A stretch of DNA of 64,000 nucleotides, taken from NCBI RefSeq assembly GCF_006740045.1, contig NZ_AP019749.1:3987001-4051000 (forward strand), given 5' to 3'. Under the pieces are notes generated by a model. It searched no databases. It was given only the letters and a program-made list of their open reading frames with translations, and was not told where the DNA came from. Source of the stretch: Comamonas terrigena NBRC 13299. Its GTDB lineage: Bacteria; Pseudomonadota; Gammaproteobacteria; Burkholderiales; Burkholderiaceae_C. This document shows, in pieces, positions 36,111 through 45,274 of the stretch; within the stretch, counting starts at the first letter, position 1, and each line of letters starts with the position of its first letter. Both the position numbers and the translations under genes were made by a program.

Positions 36111-37499
36111 CTAGCGTTCGGTCAAGGCATTCGACTTGGCACGCAGGATGGGCTTGAGCAGGTACTGCATCAGCGTGCGCTGGCCGGTGAGGATGTGCAC
36201 CTCGGCCTGCATGCCGGGGATGATGGGGCGCGAATCGTCACCCACATGGGCGCGCTCGGTACGCACCTTGCCGATGTAGAAGGAGTTGCCCTTCTCGTCG
36301 GTGATGGTGTTGGCACCGATCTGCTCCACCAGACCGCTCAAGCCGCCGTAGATGGCAAAGTCGTAGGCAGTGAACTTGACTTCGGCCTTTTGCCCGAAGT
36401 GCAGAAAGCCAATGTCTCGCGGGTTGATCTGCACCTCCAGCAGCAAGGTGTCATCCGTAGGCACGATGTCCAGGATGTCCTTGCCAGGCTGCACCACACC
36501 GCCCACGGTATTGGCCATCAGCGTGTTGACTGTGCCGCGCACGGGGGAGCGAACCTCGGCCAGCTTCACACGATCTTGCAGCGCCAGTTGGCCCTGCTCC
36601 AGGGAGCTGAGCTTGGCGCGGGCGTCCGACAGCTCCACACGCGCCTGGTTGCGCACATTGAGCTCGGCTTCTTGAATCTTCTTCTCCGCTTCCTGAATGG
36701 CTGCACGGATGCGGTCGCTTTGGGCGCCGGCCGCCTTGGCCTCACCGCAGAAACGGGCCACGTCACGTTGCAGGCGCAACAGGTCCACTTCCGACACGGC
36801 ACCGCTCTTGAGCAGCGGCTTGGTCACCGCCAGTTCTTCCGATGTCAGGCTGCAGCTGGACGATGCCTGGTCACGGTTGGCCAGGGTTTCACGCAGCTCC
36901 TGCTGGCGTTGGCGCAGCTGGTCGCGGGCGATGTTGATGGTGGTGTTGAATTCCTGCGTGCGGCTTTCCCAGACCCGGCGTTCCATTTCCGCCAGCTTGG
37001 GGGCTGCCGTCATGACTTCCTCCGGCATCTGCATCACCTCGCCCGAAGCCAGGGCTTCCAGGCGTGCCGCCTTGGCTTTCAGCGACAGCACTTCGGCCTT
37101 GTTCTCCCCCAGCGAAGCGCTGTAGCGCGTGGGGTCGATGCGCAGCAGCACCTGGCCTTCTTCCACATGCTGGCCGGGGCGCACCAGAATTTCTTCCACC
37201 ACCCCGCCGTCCAGGCTTTGCACCACCTGCACCTGGCGCGAAGGAACCACCTTGCCCTGGCCGCGCACCACCTCGTCGATATGCCCCAGGCAGGCCCAGA
37301 CCAGCAGGACCAGCACCACCACCAGCGATGCCCAGACCAATAGGCGCGAGCCCTTGGCTTGCTGCTGGCCGGTGGCCCATTGCGCATCGGCCGCAAAGTC
37401 GGCCGCGTTGTGCTGGCTGACAGCTTCGCTGCCATCCATCAGCCATTGAATGCCGCGGCGCAGACGGCTTGCGATCTTGTCTTTGATATTCACAGTCAT
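36111..37499 (-). CDS. lapC: LapC-like HlyD-family membrane-fusion protein
   Basis: Periplasmic adaptor of the type I secretion system, 462 aa. One N-terminal TM helix ([20 protein letters not shown], residues about 53-72) is followed by the lipoyl half-motif [21 protein letters not shown] long coiled-coil hairpin (residues about 150-310) and the C-terminal second lipoyl/beta-barrel region ([24 protein letters not shown]) complete the HlyD layout. The ATG overlaps the stop of the transporter gene by four bases (ATGA), so the two are coupled. It should bridge the ABC transporter and the TolC-like channel. Confidence 0.92.
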   Translation of the reverse strand: MTVNIKDKIASRLRRGIQWLMDGSEAVSQHNAADFAADAQWATGQQQAKGSRLLVWASLVVVLVLLVWACLGHIDEVVRGQGKVVPSRQVQVVQSLDGGVVEEILVRPGQHVEEGQVLLRIDPTRYSASLGENKAEVLSLKAKAARLEALASGEVMQMPEEVMTAAPKLAEMERRVWESRTQEFNTTINIARDQLRQRQQELRETLANRDQASSSCSLTSEELAVTKPLLKSGAVSEVDLLRLQRDVARFCGEAKAAGAQSDRIRAAIQEAEKKIQEAELNVRNQARVELSDARAKLSSLEQGQLALQDRVKLAEVRSPVRGTVNTLMANTVGGVVQPGKDILDIVPTDDTLLLEVQINPRDIGFLHFGQKAEVKFTAYDFAIYGGLSGLVEQIGANTITDEKGNSFYIGKVRTERAHVGDDSRPIIPGMQAEVHILTGQRTLMQYLLKPILRAKSNALTER

Positions 37500-39805
37500 G
37501 CCCGCCCTGCCACGCTTCCGATACGACCTTGCTTGAGGGCCTGAACCACCTGGTCCTTGGGACCATCGGCCACAATCTTTCCGCCATCCACCACGATCAG
37601 GCGGTCCACCAGTTCCAGCAATGCGGTGCGGTGTGTCACCAGCAGCATGCTCTTGCCCTTGCCGGCCTCCATCAGGCGGCGGCGCAACATGGCTTCGCTC
37701 TGGTTGTCCAGGTTGCTGCTGGGTTCGTCCAGCAACAGCACTGCCGGGTCATGGATCATGGCGCGCGCCACCGCAATGGATTGGCGCTGGCCGCCCGACA
37801 AGGACTCGCCGCGCTCACCGATGGGCATGTCGTAGCCATCGGGGTGCTGGTCGGCAAATTCGTTCACACCGGCCAGGTGGGCGGCGCGCAGCATGTCGTC
37901 TTCGCTGGCAAACGGCGCACCGATCAGCAGGTTGTGCTTGAGGCTGCCGTAGAACAGCATGGGGTCCTGGGGCACGTGGCCGATGGCGCGGCGCAGGTCG
38001 CTGGGGTCGATCTGGCGCACGTCCACCCCATCCACCAGCACCGCACCTTCGGTCGGCTGGTACAGGCCCAGCACCAGCTTTTCGAGGGTGCTCTTGCCCG
38101 ATCCAATGCGGCCGATGATGCCCACACGCTCACCGGCAGCCACTTTCAGCGACAGATTGCTGAGCACCGGCTGCTTGCTGCCGGGGTAGGAGAAGCTGAC
38201 GTTGCGGAACTCGATCGCCCCCTGCAGGTTCGGGCGGCTGACATATTCCTTGTCCTGCGAGCGCTCCACCGGCATCTTCATGTAGTTGTCGATGGAGTTC
38301 AGCGAGGTGCGCGCGTTCTGGTACTGCATCATCAGCCCTGCCACCTGCCCCAGCGGCGCCAGGCAGCGCCCTGCAATCATGGAGGCTGCGATGATGCCAC
38401 CCATGGAAAGCGATGCGTCCTGCACCAGATAGACACCGATCACCACCACTGCCACAGACACCATCTGCTGCATGGTCTGCACAAAGTTCACCGTGGCCGA
38501 GGAGATCAGCTTGATCTTGCCGCCCATGTAGGCCAGATATTCGGTGGAGCTCTCCCACAGGCGCTGCACGCTGCCCTGGGCGTTCAGGGTCTTGACGGCT
38601 TCCAGATTGGTCAGCGACTCCACCAGCACCGCATTGCGCTGCGAAGCCGCCTGGAAGGTCTTGATGGTCATGGCTTCCATGCGTGCCTGGGCGGCAAACG
38701 ACACGGCCAGCACGGCGGCAATCGCCACCACCGGCGGAATCAGCATCCACGGCGAGATCCAGGCCAGCACGGCCAGGAACAGCAGCACAAACGGCAGATC
38801 GACCAGCGTGGTCAGGCTGGCCGAGGCAATGAAGTCGCGCACCGATTCAAACGAGCGCAGGTTCGACGCAAACGAGCCCACCGAAGCGGGCCGCGCCTCC
38901 ATGCGCAGGTCCAGCACCCGTTCCATGATCTGGGCGGACAGCTTGACGTCCACACGCTTGCTGGCGGTATCCACCACATAGGAACGCAAGGTGCTCAGCG
39001 CAAAGTTGAACAGCAGCACCAGGCCGATGCCGATCGCCAGCACCCACAGGGTTTCAAACGCATTGTTGGGTACGACCCGGTCGTACACATTCATGGAGAA
39101 CATGGGCATGGCCAATGCAAACACATTGATCAGCACTGCGGCCACCAGCGCATCACGGTACAGGCGCCAGTTCTCCCAGATCACGGCCCAGAACCAGTGG
39201 CTGCTGCGCGCCTCCGTTCCGGCCTGGATGGAACGCTTTTCCAGCCGGAACTGCGGACGCACAAAGCACATCACGCCGGCGTACTGGGCCTGCAACACCT
39301 CCCGCTCCACCAGCACCGCGCCTTCAGACTCCGGGTACTGCATTAGCAACCGCCCATCGGCCTGCACCTGCAGCAGCAGGGCCGCGCGGTCACCTTTCAG
39401 CAATACGATGGCCGGCAGCAGCTCCGCCGGCAGATGGTCCAGGTGGCGGCGCACCACACGAGCCGTGCAGTGTGCACGCTGTGCTGCCCGTGCCAGCAAT
39501 GATGGCGTCAGGCGCTGGTTCACCAAAGGCAAGCCGCTGCTCAAGGCCTGCGCAGTCAGTGGATTGCCATGGATGCGCGTGATTTCGACCAGGCAGGCCA
39601 GCAAGGGATCGTCATGCACCGTATGGGGTGCCGGCATGCCCTGGAGCGTCACCGAGGGGCCCGGTGACCGCACCGCATCGGCATCCATCTTTCCGGCAGC
39701 GGCCAGTATGGCCTGGGCTTCGGATTGGGCTCCGGATTGGGTGTGTGCATCCGCTTGCGGACGCACGGCCTCGGAGGCCACGGTATCTTTTTCTTGAAGC
39801 GACAT
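37496..39805 (-). CDS. lapB: LapB-like type I secretion ABC transporter with C39-like domain
   Basis: Inner-membrane ATP-driven exporter for the RTX adhesins, 769 aa. An N-terminal extension leads to a C39-peptidase-like domain (about residues 65-195) that lacks the Cys-Gly catalytic motif of true C39 peptidases. It is therefore expected to bind, not cleave, the substrate. Six TM helices follow (about 220-500). The ATPase domain has Walker A GRIGSGKST (565-573), signature LSGGQRQ, Walker B AVLLLDEPSSNLD and switch region LLVTHRTALL. This layout matches LapB and other adhesin transporters. It starts seven bases after the predicted stop of the small gene upstream. Confidence 0.93.
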   Translation of the reverse strand: MSLQEKDTVASEAVRPQADAHTQSGAQSEAQAILAAAGKMDADAVRSPGPSVTLQGMPAPHTVHDDPLLACLVEITRIHGNPLTAQALSSGLPLVNQRLTPSLLARAAQRAHCTARVVRRHLDHLPAELLPAIVLLKGDRAALLLQVQADGRLLMQYPESEGAVLVEREVLQAQYAGVMCFVRPQFRLEKRSIQAGTEARSSHWFWAVIWENWRLYRDALVAAVLINVFALAMPMFSMNVYDRVVPNNAFETLWVLAIGIGLVLLFNFALSTLRSYVVDTASKRVDVKLSAQIMERVLDLRMEARPASVGSFASNLRSFESVRDFIASASLTTLVDLPFVLLFLAVLAWISPWMLIPPVVAIAAVLAVSFAAQARMEAMTIKTFQAASQRNAVLVESLTNLEAVKTLNAQGSVQRLWESSTEYLAYMGGKIKLISSATVNFVQTMQQMVSVAVVVIGVYLVQDASLSMGGIIAASMIAGRCLAPLGQVAGLMMQYQNARTSLNSIDNYMKMPVERSQDKEYVSRPNLQGAIEFRNVSFSYPGSKQPVLSNLSLKVAAGERVGIIGRIGSGKSTLEKLVLGLYQPTEGAVLVDGVDVRQIDPSDLRRAIGHVPQDPMLFYGSLKHNLLIGAPFASEDDMLRAAHLAGVNEFADQHPDGYDMPIGERGESLSGGQRQSIAVARAMIHDPAVLLLDEPSSNLDNQSEAMLRRRLMEAGKGKSMLLVTHRTALLELVDRLIVVDGGKIVADGPKDQVVQALKQGRIGSVAGRA

Positions 39806-39812
39806 GGATATC

Positions 39813-40056
39813 TCAGATCAACTCATCGTCGTCATTGATCAGGCTGTGCGTATCGCGCATGCGCTGACGGGCAGCCTTGCGGCGTTCCAATTTTTCCAGG
39901 GCCTGGGGGGGGCAGATCGGTCAGGCGCAAAGTCCCGTTGCGCAGCAATGCATCAATCAAGTCTTCCAGCACGCGGATGAAACCGTCGTCCAGATCGCTC
40001 ATCGCCTGCTTGCCACGTCCCGCAGAATCTTCCGGTGGCTGGTGTGGATGGTCCAT
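39813..40056 (-). CDS. Small acidic-ended protein of the secretion operon, frameshifted at a C8 tract
   Basis: Small gene between the TolC-like and LapB-like genes. It reads MSDLDDGFIRVLEDLIDALL (ATG 40002; 40056 is an alternative start), then RNGTLRLTDLPP up to a run of eight C on the minus strand (39905-39912). As written the frame then continues to 39832. With seven C it continues QALEKLERRKAARQRMRDTH and ends NDDDELI at 39813, seven bases before lapB, giving 62 or 80 aa. The repaired frame is charged, helical and neatly spaced, so I take it as the true gene. Function is unknown; its position suggests a role in assembly or substrate handling. Confidence 0.65.
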
Positions 40057-40114
40057 GTCTCTTACAGGGACCGGCATCACGCCGGTCCCGTTTCGTTGCA
40101 AAGGTTGCCCCGTA

Positions 40115-41587
40115 CTACTTGGTTTTCAGCACAGGGGGCTTGTCCCCGTCACCATACGCTACGACAGGAGCCAGATTGGTAGTGTCAGGCAATGGAGTCA
40201 TGCAAGCTTGCAGTAGATCATCCGGCAGCACCAGGGACTGCTGCTCTTCAGGCAGATCCCCTGCATGCGGCTGTGCCAGACCCAGCGTGGTCAGCAGCTT
40301 GTTCGACAGCGCCAGCCACTGGTACTCCTGCTTCTTCAGGTCGTACTGCGCGTTGAGCAGCGAACGGCGTGCATCGAACAGCTCGTTCTCGGTATCCAGC
40401 AAGTCCAGCAGCGAGCGCTGGCCAATCTGGAACTGCTGCTGATAGGCCACTTTCACCTTGCTGGTGGACAGCTCGTGCTCACGCAGGAAAGGCAGTTGCT
40501 GGCGCAGACGCACGATGTTGTTCCACGACACCGACAGCTCCTGCTGGATGTTGCGGCAGGTGTAATCCGCCACATCGCGCGCCGCATAGCCCTGGGCAAT
40601 CGTCTGGCGCACGCGCGCCTCATCGGCACCGCCGCGGTACAGGTTGTAGGTCATCAGCACCTGCACATTGGCGGTCTGCATGTCGCGGTAGATGCCGTCC
40701 GGCTGGGTGCGGTCGCGCCCCACGCCAGCGCGCAGTTCCACCAGCGGAGCGCGCGAGCCCTTGGCCGATTTCTCACCCGCCTGGGCGGCCTGCACCAGCG
40801 CCTGCTTGGACAGCAGGCTGGGGTTGCCGCGCAGGGATTCGACAAAATTCTGCGTCGTACCGGCATTGGGCAGCTGTGCCGTGATATCCGGCACCGGATC
40901 CAGATCGGCCACTGGATATTCCCCGATCACACGGCGGTAGCGCTGCGTCACATCGTTGAGGTTGTTGCTCTCGGTCATCAGATTGGTCTGCGCCAATGCC
41001 AGACGGCCATTGGCCTGCTCCAGGTCGACGCCACGGCCCACACCGGACTGCTGACGTTCGCGCAACTGGCTCAGCGTGCCTTCGTGCATGCTGTAGTTCT
41101 CGCGCGCCATGCTGCGCATTTCGCGGTAGCGCTGCACATCCAGATAGGCGGCCACCGCCTCGTTGGCCAGGTTGTTGCTGGTCGCCATCAGTTCGTAATA
41201 GCCCGACAGCTTTTCATAGCCCCACTGGCGGATGTTGTTGGTGGTGATGCCACCATCAAAAATCAGCTGGCGCAGATCCAGGTTCCAGCCCGGACGGTTC
41301 CAGTCATAGTTGGACTGGCCAGGCATGTGGCTGCGCCACTCCTTGCCCACCCAACCCTGGGCCGTCACCTGGGGACGCCAGCCGCCACGGGCGATGTTTT
41401 GACCTTCCAGCGAAGAAACAAAATCCTGATAGCGCGCGCGCACCTCGGGGTGCGTGGTCACGGCTTTTTCCACGGCTTTGGGCAATTGCAGCACATTGCT
41501 GTTGCTGGCGGTTTGCGCCGCGGCACCCCAGGCCAGCGTGGCTGCGCCCATGGTGATGATGAGTTGTGCGATGGGTTTACGTTGCAT
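40115..41587 (-). CDS. lapE: TolC-family outer-membrane channel (LapE/AggA-like)
   Basis: Outer-membrane component of the type I secretion system, 490 aa, start 41587 after AGGAGAT. The signal peptide IITMGAATLAWGAAAQTAS leads into two TolC-type repeats. Each has a beta segment (WNLDLRQLIFDGGITTNNI; VLMTYNLYRGGADEARVR) and long helices (QRSLLDLLDTENELFDARRS). It opens the secretion operon: it lies 58 bases upstream of the small gene and is followed by the transporter and adaptor. In LapA-type systems this channel also holds the unclipped adhesin N-terminus. Confidence 0.92.
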   Translation of the reverse strand: MQRKPIAQLIITMGAATLAWGAAAQTASNSNVLQLPKAVEKAVTTHPEVRARYQDFVSSLEGQNIARGGWRPQVTAQGWVGKEWRSHMPGQSNYDWNRPGWNLDLRQLIFDGGITTNNIRQWGYEKLSGYYELMATSNNLANEAVAAYLDVQRYREMRSMARENYSMHEGTLSQLRERQQSGVGRGVDLEQANGRLALAQTNLMTESNNLNDVTQRYRRVIGEYPVADLDPVPDITAQLPNAGTTQNFVESLRGNPSLLSKQALVQAAQAGEKSAKGSRAPLVELRAGVGRDRTQPDGIYRDMQTANVQVLMTYNLYRGGADEARVRQTIAQGYAARDVADYTCRNIQQELSVSWNNIVRLRQQLPFLREHELSTSKVKVAYQQQFQIGQRSLLDLLDTENELFDARRSLLNAQYDLKKQEYQWLALSNKLLTTLGLAQPHAGDLPEEQQSLVLPDDLLQACMTPLPDTTNLAPVVAYGDGDKPPVLKTK

Positions 41588-41898
41588 ATTCAAATCTCCT
41601 CGTGTTGCTGTACTCACGCCCTCTCCTGCGTGATGGCTAGTCCTGTGGGCACTAGCTCCTCCCGGAACGAGACACTGCGCTCTGGGCGCAAACAGAATCA
41701 GTCTCTGGGTGGCGTTTGCTGGAAGCGGTCTGATGCCGCACGCTACCCCCCTGACGACCGTCTGATGAAGCCGGGCCTCTTGCCCGTGCACACGACCGCC
41801 TTTCGGCAGCCAATGCGAAGACAGCAAGCTCTGAGCCCGCCGCTGTCGCCCGCGCATGTCTTGCATGCTTAAGTGACACAACCATGGTGGGAGGTTCC

Positions 41899-41990
41899 CC
41901 CTCGGCAAGGCGGAGCTACCGGTTTCCGGCCGGTATTCTTGAAGCATGACCTTGCGTCCTGACGGACCGTCTTCCATTTATGCGAATGGA
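41899..41990 (-). ncRNA. Structured leader with a weak resemblance to a c-di-GMP-I riboswitch
   Basis: In the leader of the secretion operon, the minus strand has a hairpin TCCATT / AATGGA, then GGACGCAAGG (41950-41959), then GGTAGCTCCGCCTTGCCGAGG (41899-41919). The last resembles the P3 arm of GEMM-I RNAs (GGYAGC...UUGCCGA), and GACGCAA resembles the core. The upstream GCAAACC half of the core is missing, so this is only a candidate. The gap 41588-42272 otherwise shows no gene. Confidence 0.2.
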
Positions 41991-42022
41991 AAATCGCGGC
42001 GAAATTGATCGGTCCTGAAAAA

Positions 42023-42051
42023 ATTATAGTAATCACCTATTACAAAGGAAA
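42023..42051 (-). promoter_or_regulatory. Candidate promoter of the adhesin secretion operon
   Basis: On the minus strand a perfect TATAAT (42023-42028) lies in an AT-rich patch. A weak -35 candidate TTTCCT (42046-42051) sits 17 bases away. It would give a leader of about 430 bases before the TolC-like start at 41587. Confidence 0.35.
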
Positions 42052-42223
42052 CAAGATTTACACAGATTGACAATCAATAAAAGGTACTTTCCGACGAAAG
42101 CGCATGCACACTTCGACTGTCGGCTTTTGGCTGACATAGCGCACAGCGGGCGATGCTGGTTTGCGCCAGCACAGAGTTCACCGCTTGTGCGCCAAAACAA
42201 CATGGCCTCGGGATTCCCGGCAC

Positions 42224-42253
42224 AAAAAAAGGAGCCCCAAGGCTCCTTTTTTT
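42224..42253. terminator. Rho-independent terminator of etfA
   Basis: AAAAAAAGGAGCC and GGCTCCTTTTTTT form a perfect 13-base stem with loop CCAA, 20 bases after the etfA stop. The symmetric A and T runs allow function in both directions. Confidence 0.92.
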
Positions 42254-42272
42254 GTTGGCGTGTCAGCGCTGC

Positions 42273-43205
42273 TTACAGCGTGGAAACCATCTCCGGCACG
42301 GCCTGGAACAGGTCGGCTTCCAGCCCGTAGTCGGCCACCGAGAAGATCGGTGCTTCCGGGTCCTTGTTGATCGCCACGATCACCTTGGAGTCCTTCATGC
42401 CTGCCAAGTGCTGGATCGCACCCGAGATGCCAGCAGCGATGTACAGCTGCGGTGCCACGATCTTGCCGGTCTGGCCCACCTGCAGGTCGTTGGGGGCGTA
42501 GCCCGCGTCCACTGCCGCGCGCGAAGCGCCGATGGCCGCGCCCAGCTTGTCCGCCAGCGGGGTCATCACTTCGTTGAACTTCTCGGCCGAGCCCAGGGCG
42601 CGACCACCGGAGACGATGATCTTGGCGGCCGTCAGTTCGGGGCGGTCGTTCTTGGTCACTTCACGGCCCACGAAGCTGCTCTTGCCCGAGTCTGCCACGG
42701 CGGCCACGGTTTCCACGGCCGCAGCGCCGCCGGTGGCAGCCGCTGCATCAAAGCCGGTGCCGCGCACGGTGATCACCTTCACGGCGTCGGCCGACTGCAC
42801 GGTGGCCACGGCGTTGCCGGCGTAGATGGGACGCTCGAAAGTGTCGGCGCTGTCCACCTTGGTGATGTCGCTGATCTGGCCCACGTCCAGCTTGGCGGCC
42901 ACGCGGGGGGCCACGTTCTTGCCCGAGGCTGTGGCCGGGAACAGGATGTGGCTGTAGTTGCCGGCGATCGCCAGCACCTGGGCGGCCAGGTTTTCGGCCA
43001 GGCCGTCCTTGAGGCTGGCGCCGTCGGCGTGGATCACCTTGGACACGCCGGCGATCTGGGCCGCGGCAGCAGCCGCAGCACCGGCGTTGTCACCGGCCAC
43101 CAGCACGTGCACATCGCCCCCGCAGGCCTTGGCGGCCGTCACGGTGTTCAGCGTTGCGCCCTTGATCGAAGCGTTGTCGTGTTCTGCAATAACGAGTGCG
43201 GTCAT
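42273..43205 (-). CDS. etfA: Electron transfer flavoprotein alpha subunit
   Basis: FAD-binding alpha subunit of ETF, which takes electrons from acyl-CoA dehydrogenases and passes them to ETF-ubiquinone oxidoreductase; 310 aa. The C-terminal FAD domain is intact: VSGGRALGS near residue 200, [20 protein letters not shown] near 245 and [12 protein letters not shown] near 280. It starts 27 bases after etfB ends, in the same operon. It lies downstream of the acyl-CoA dehydrogenase cluster, whose enzymes it presumably serves. A strong terminator follows. Confidence 0.97.
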   Translation of the reverse strand: MTALVIAEHDNASIKGATLNTVTAAKACGGDVHVLVAGDNAGAAAAAAAQIAGVSKVIHADGASLKDGLAENLAAQVLAIAGNYSHILFPATASGKNVAPRVAAKLDVGQISDITKVDSADTFERPIYAGNAVATVQSADAVKVITVRGTGFDAAAATGGAAAVETVAAVADSGKSSFVGREVTKNDRPELTAAKIIVSGGRALGSAEKFNEVMTPLADKLGAAIGASRAAVDAGYAPNDLQVGQTGKIVAPQLYIAAGISGAIQHLAGMKDSKVIVAINKDPEAPIFSVADYGLEADLFQAVPEMVSTL

Positions 43206-43232
43206 TTCTATGATCTCCTTGTGCTGCCTGTC

Positions 43233-43982
43233 TTAGATGACCTTGGCTTCGTTCTTGAGCTTGTCCACCAGAGCGGCCACGTCCGGCACCTTCACGCCGG
43301 CACCGCGCTTGGCAGGCTCGGCCACCTTCAGCGTCTTGATGCGGGGCGCCACGTCCACGCCCAGCTCTTCGGGCTTGAGAACATCCAGCTGCTTTTTCTT
43401 GGCCTTCATGATGTTGGGCAGCGTCACGTAGCGCGGCTCGTTCAGGCGCAGGTCGGTGGTGATGATGGCCGGGGTGGTCAGGGCCACGGTTTCCAGGCCG
43501 CCGTCCACTTCACGCGTGACGTTGACCTTGTCGCCCACGACTTCGACCTTGGAGGCGAAGGTCGCCTGGGGCAGGTCGGCCAGGGCCGCCAGCATCTGGC
43601 CGGTCTGGTTGTTGTCGCCGTCAATGGCCTGCTTGCCCAGGATCACCAGGCCGGGTTGTTCCTTGTCCACCAGGGCTTTGAGCAGCTTGGCGATCGCCAG
43701 CGGCTGCAGCTCGGCATCGGTCTCCACCAGGATGCCGCGGTCGGCACCGATGGCCATGGCCGTGCGCAGCGTCTCCTGGCACTGGGCCACGCCGCACGAG
43801 ACCGCGATCACTTCCGTGACCACGCCTTTTTCCTTCAGGCGCACGGCTTCTTCCACCGCAATCTCGTCAAACGGGTTCATGCTCATCTTGACGTTGGCGA
43901 TGTCCACGCCCGTGCCGTCCGACTTCACGCGGACCTTCACGTTGTAGTCCACCACCCGCTTGACTGGGACCAGTACCTTCAT
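43233..43982 (-). CDS. etfB: Electron transfer flavoprotein beta subunit
   Basis: Beta subunit of ETF, binding AMP and completing the heterodimer; 249 aa. The start [20 protein letters not shown] at 43982 is the canonical N-terminus and follows GGAAAGAG. The family motif [16 protein letters not shown] (near residue 38) and the recognition-loop region [32 protein letters not shown] near 170-200 are present. The 179 bases upstream hold repeated GAATTC-type elements and probably the etfBA promoter; I see no confident -10/-35 pair. Confidence 0.97.
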   Translation of the reverse strand: MKVLVPVKRVVDYNVKVRVKSDGTGVDIANVKMSMNPFDEIAVEEAVRLKEKGVVTEVIAVSCGVAQCQETLRTAMAIGADRGILVETDAELQPLAIAKLLKALVDKEQPGLVILGKQAIDGDNNQTGQMLAALADLPQATFASKVEVVGDKVNVTREVDGGLETVALTTPAIITTDLRLNEPRYVTLPNIMKAKKKQLDVLKPEELGVDVAPRIKTLKVAEPAKRGAGVKVPDVAALVDKLKNEAKVI

Positions 43983-44161
43983 GGCTTTGCTCTTTCCACA
44001 AATAAGTGATTGAAATGGATGCCAGCACTTATACAGCAAGCACTGACAGCTATGAATTCAGGAATTCAGAAATCTGCCTTCCAGATGTACGAATTCCGCT
44101 CTTGAATACTGCAACTGCAGCATGGCATGCACGGTCACAGTTCGCCGAAGCCCTTTTCCAC

Positions 44162-45163
44162 TCAGTCGAGGCGGGCTTCCGCCAGCTCGATCAGGTTTTT
44201 CCACACCGGCATTTCGCGGGCATAGGCCTTGGCAAACTCCTCCGGGCTGCTGAACATGGGCAAAAAGCCTGCTCCGGCAATGCGTTCCTGCACCTTCGGG
44301 TCCTTGGCGGACTCCCGCACCTGGGCATAAATCTGGTCCACGATGTCCTTGGGCGTGCCTGCCGGTGCCGCCATGGCCACCCAGCCGGCAATGGCGTAGG
44401 CCTCATCGGTCACGCCCTGCTCGTGGATCGTGGGCAGGTTGGGCAGCACGGTCATGCGCTGGCGGCCCGTCACGCCGATGGCCTTGAGGCGGCCGGAATC
44501 GATGAAGGCCTTGGTGTTCTGCGCGCTGGAGAAGCACAGCTGGAGCTGGCCGCCAATCAGCTCCTGGATCATCGGCGCTTCGCCCTTGTAGGCCACATGG
44601 GTCATCTCGGCACCGGTGGTCTTGCTCATGTAGGCACCACCCAGGTGGGCGTACGAACCCACGCCCCAGGAACCATAGGACACCTTGCCCTTGTTGGCCT
44701 TGACCCAGGCCAGCAGCTCCTTCATGTTGTTGGCCGGCACCGAAGGGTGCACCACCAGCGTGACCGGCGCCGACGCGATCTGCGACAGCATCAGCAGGTC
44801 CTTCTGCGGGTTGTAGGCCATCTTGGTGTAGAGAAACTGGTTGATCATCAGCGAGGTGCTGAGCGACAAGGCCAGCGTGTAGCCGTCCGCGGCCGCCTTG
44901 GCCACCTGGTCCGTGCCCAGCATGCCGGCTGCGCCGCCCTTGTTCTCGACCAGGATGGGCTGGCCCATGCGCTTGGACATGGACTCCCCCAGCACGCGGG
45001 CCACGATGTCGGTCGCACCACCGGGGTTGAAAGGCACGATGAAGCGCACAGGCTTGCTCGGATAGGCGGTCTTGGCCCAGGCTGCGTGGGGCAACAAGCT
45101 GCTGCCTGCCAGGGCGGCCATGCCTTGCAAGGCGGTGCGGCGGTTGAAATTCGGGGTACCCAT
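44162..45163 (-). CDS. Bug/TctC-family periplasmic solute receptor in the dicarboxylyl-CoA cluster
   Basis: Periplasmic binding protein of the tripartite tricarboxylate family, 333 aa from the ATG at 45163 behind AGGAGA. The leader starts NRRTALQGMAALAGSSLLPHAAWA, a possible twin-arginine signal peptide. The mature protein opens YPSKPVRFIVPFNPGGATDIVAR and has NKGGAAGML near residue 90. It is the last gene of the beta-oxidation cluster, 111 bases after the CoA-transferase, so the ligand may be the dicarboxylate degraded there. That is inference from position. Confidence 0.9.
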   Translation of the reverse strand: MGTPNFNRRTALQGMAALAGSSLLPHAAWAKTAYPSKPVRFIVPFNPGGATDIVARVLGESMSKRMGQPILVENKGGAAGMLGTDQVAKAAADGYTLALSLSTSLMINQFLYTKMAYNPQKDLLMLSQIASAPVTLVVHPSVPANNMKELLAWVKANKGKVSYGSWGVGSYAHLGGAYMSKTTGAEMTHVAYKGEAPMIQELIGGQLQLCFSSAQNTKAFIDSGRLKAIGVTGRQRMTVLPNLPTIHEQGVTDEAYAIAGWVAMAAPAGTPKDIVDQIYAQVRESAKDPKVQERIAGAGFLPMFSSPEEFAKAYAREMPVWKNLIELAEARLD

Positions 45164-45274
45164 GTCGTTGTCTCCTTCTGCAGTCGGTATGGGGGAAGTG
45201 AAAGCGCTTCCCGGGCCATCGAGCTGTGGCCCTTGCGGGAATCGCGGTCCTGGCCGCCGTGGGGCGGCCTTCAT

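Noticed and set aside
36063..37343. 426-residue plus-strand open frame opposite the HlyD-family gene
   Set aside because: It has no recognisable domain, while the opposite strand encodes a complete adaptor protein.
39905..39912. Treating the small secretion-operon gene as non-coding because its frame breaks
   Set aside because: Removal of one C restores a sensible charged peptide ending seven bases before lapB, which is unlikely by chance.
42066..42094. TTGACA on the plus strand as a promoter
   Set aside because: No acceptable -10 box lies 16-18 bases downstream, and no plus-strand gene follows.
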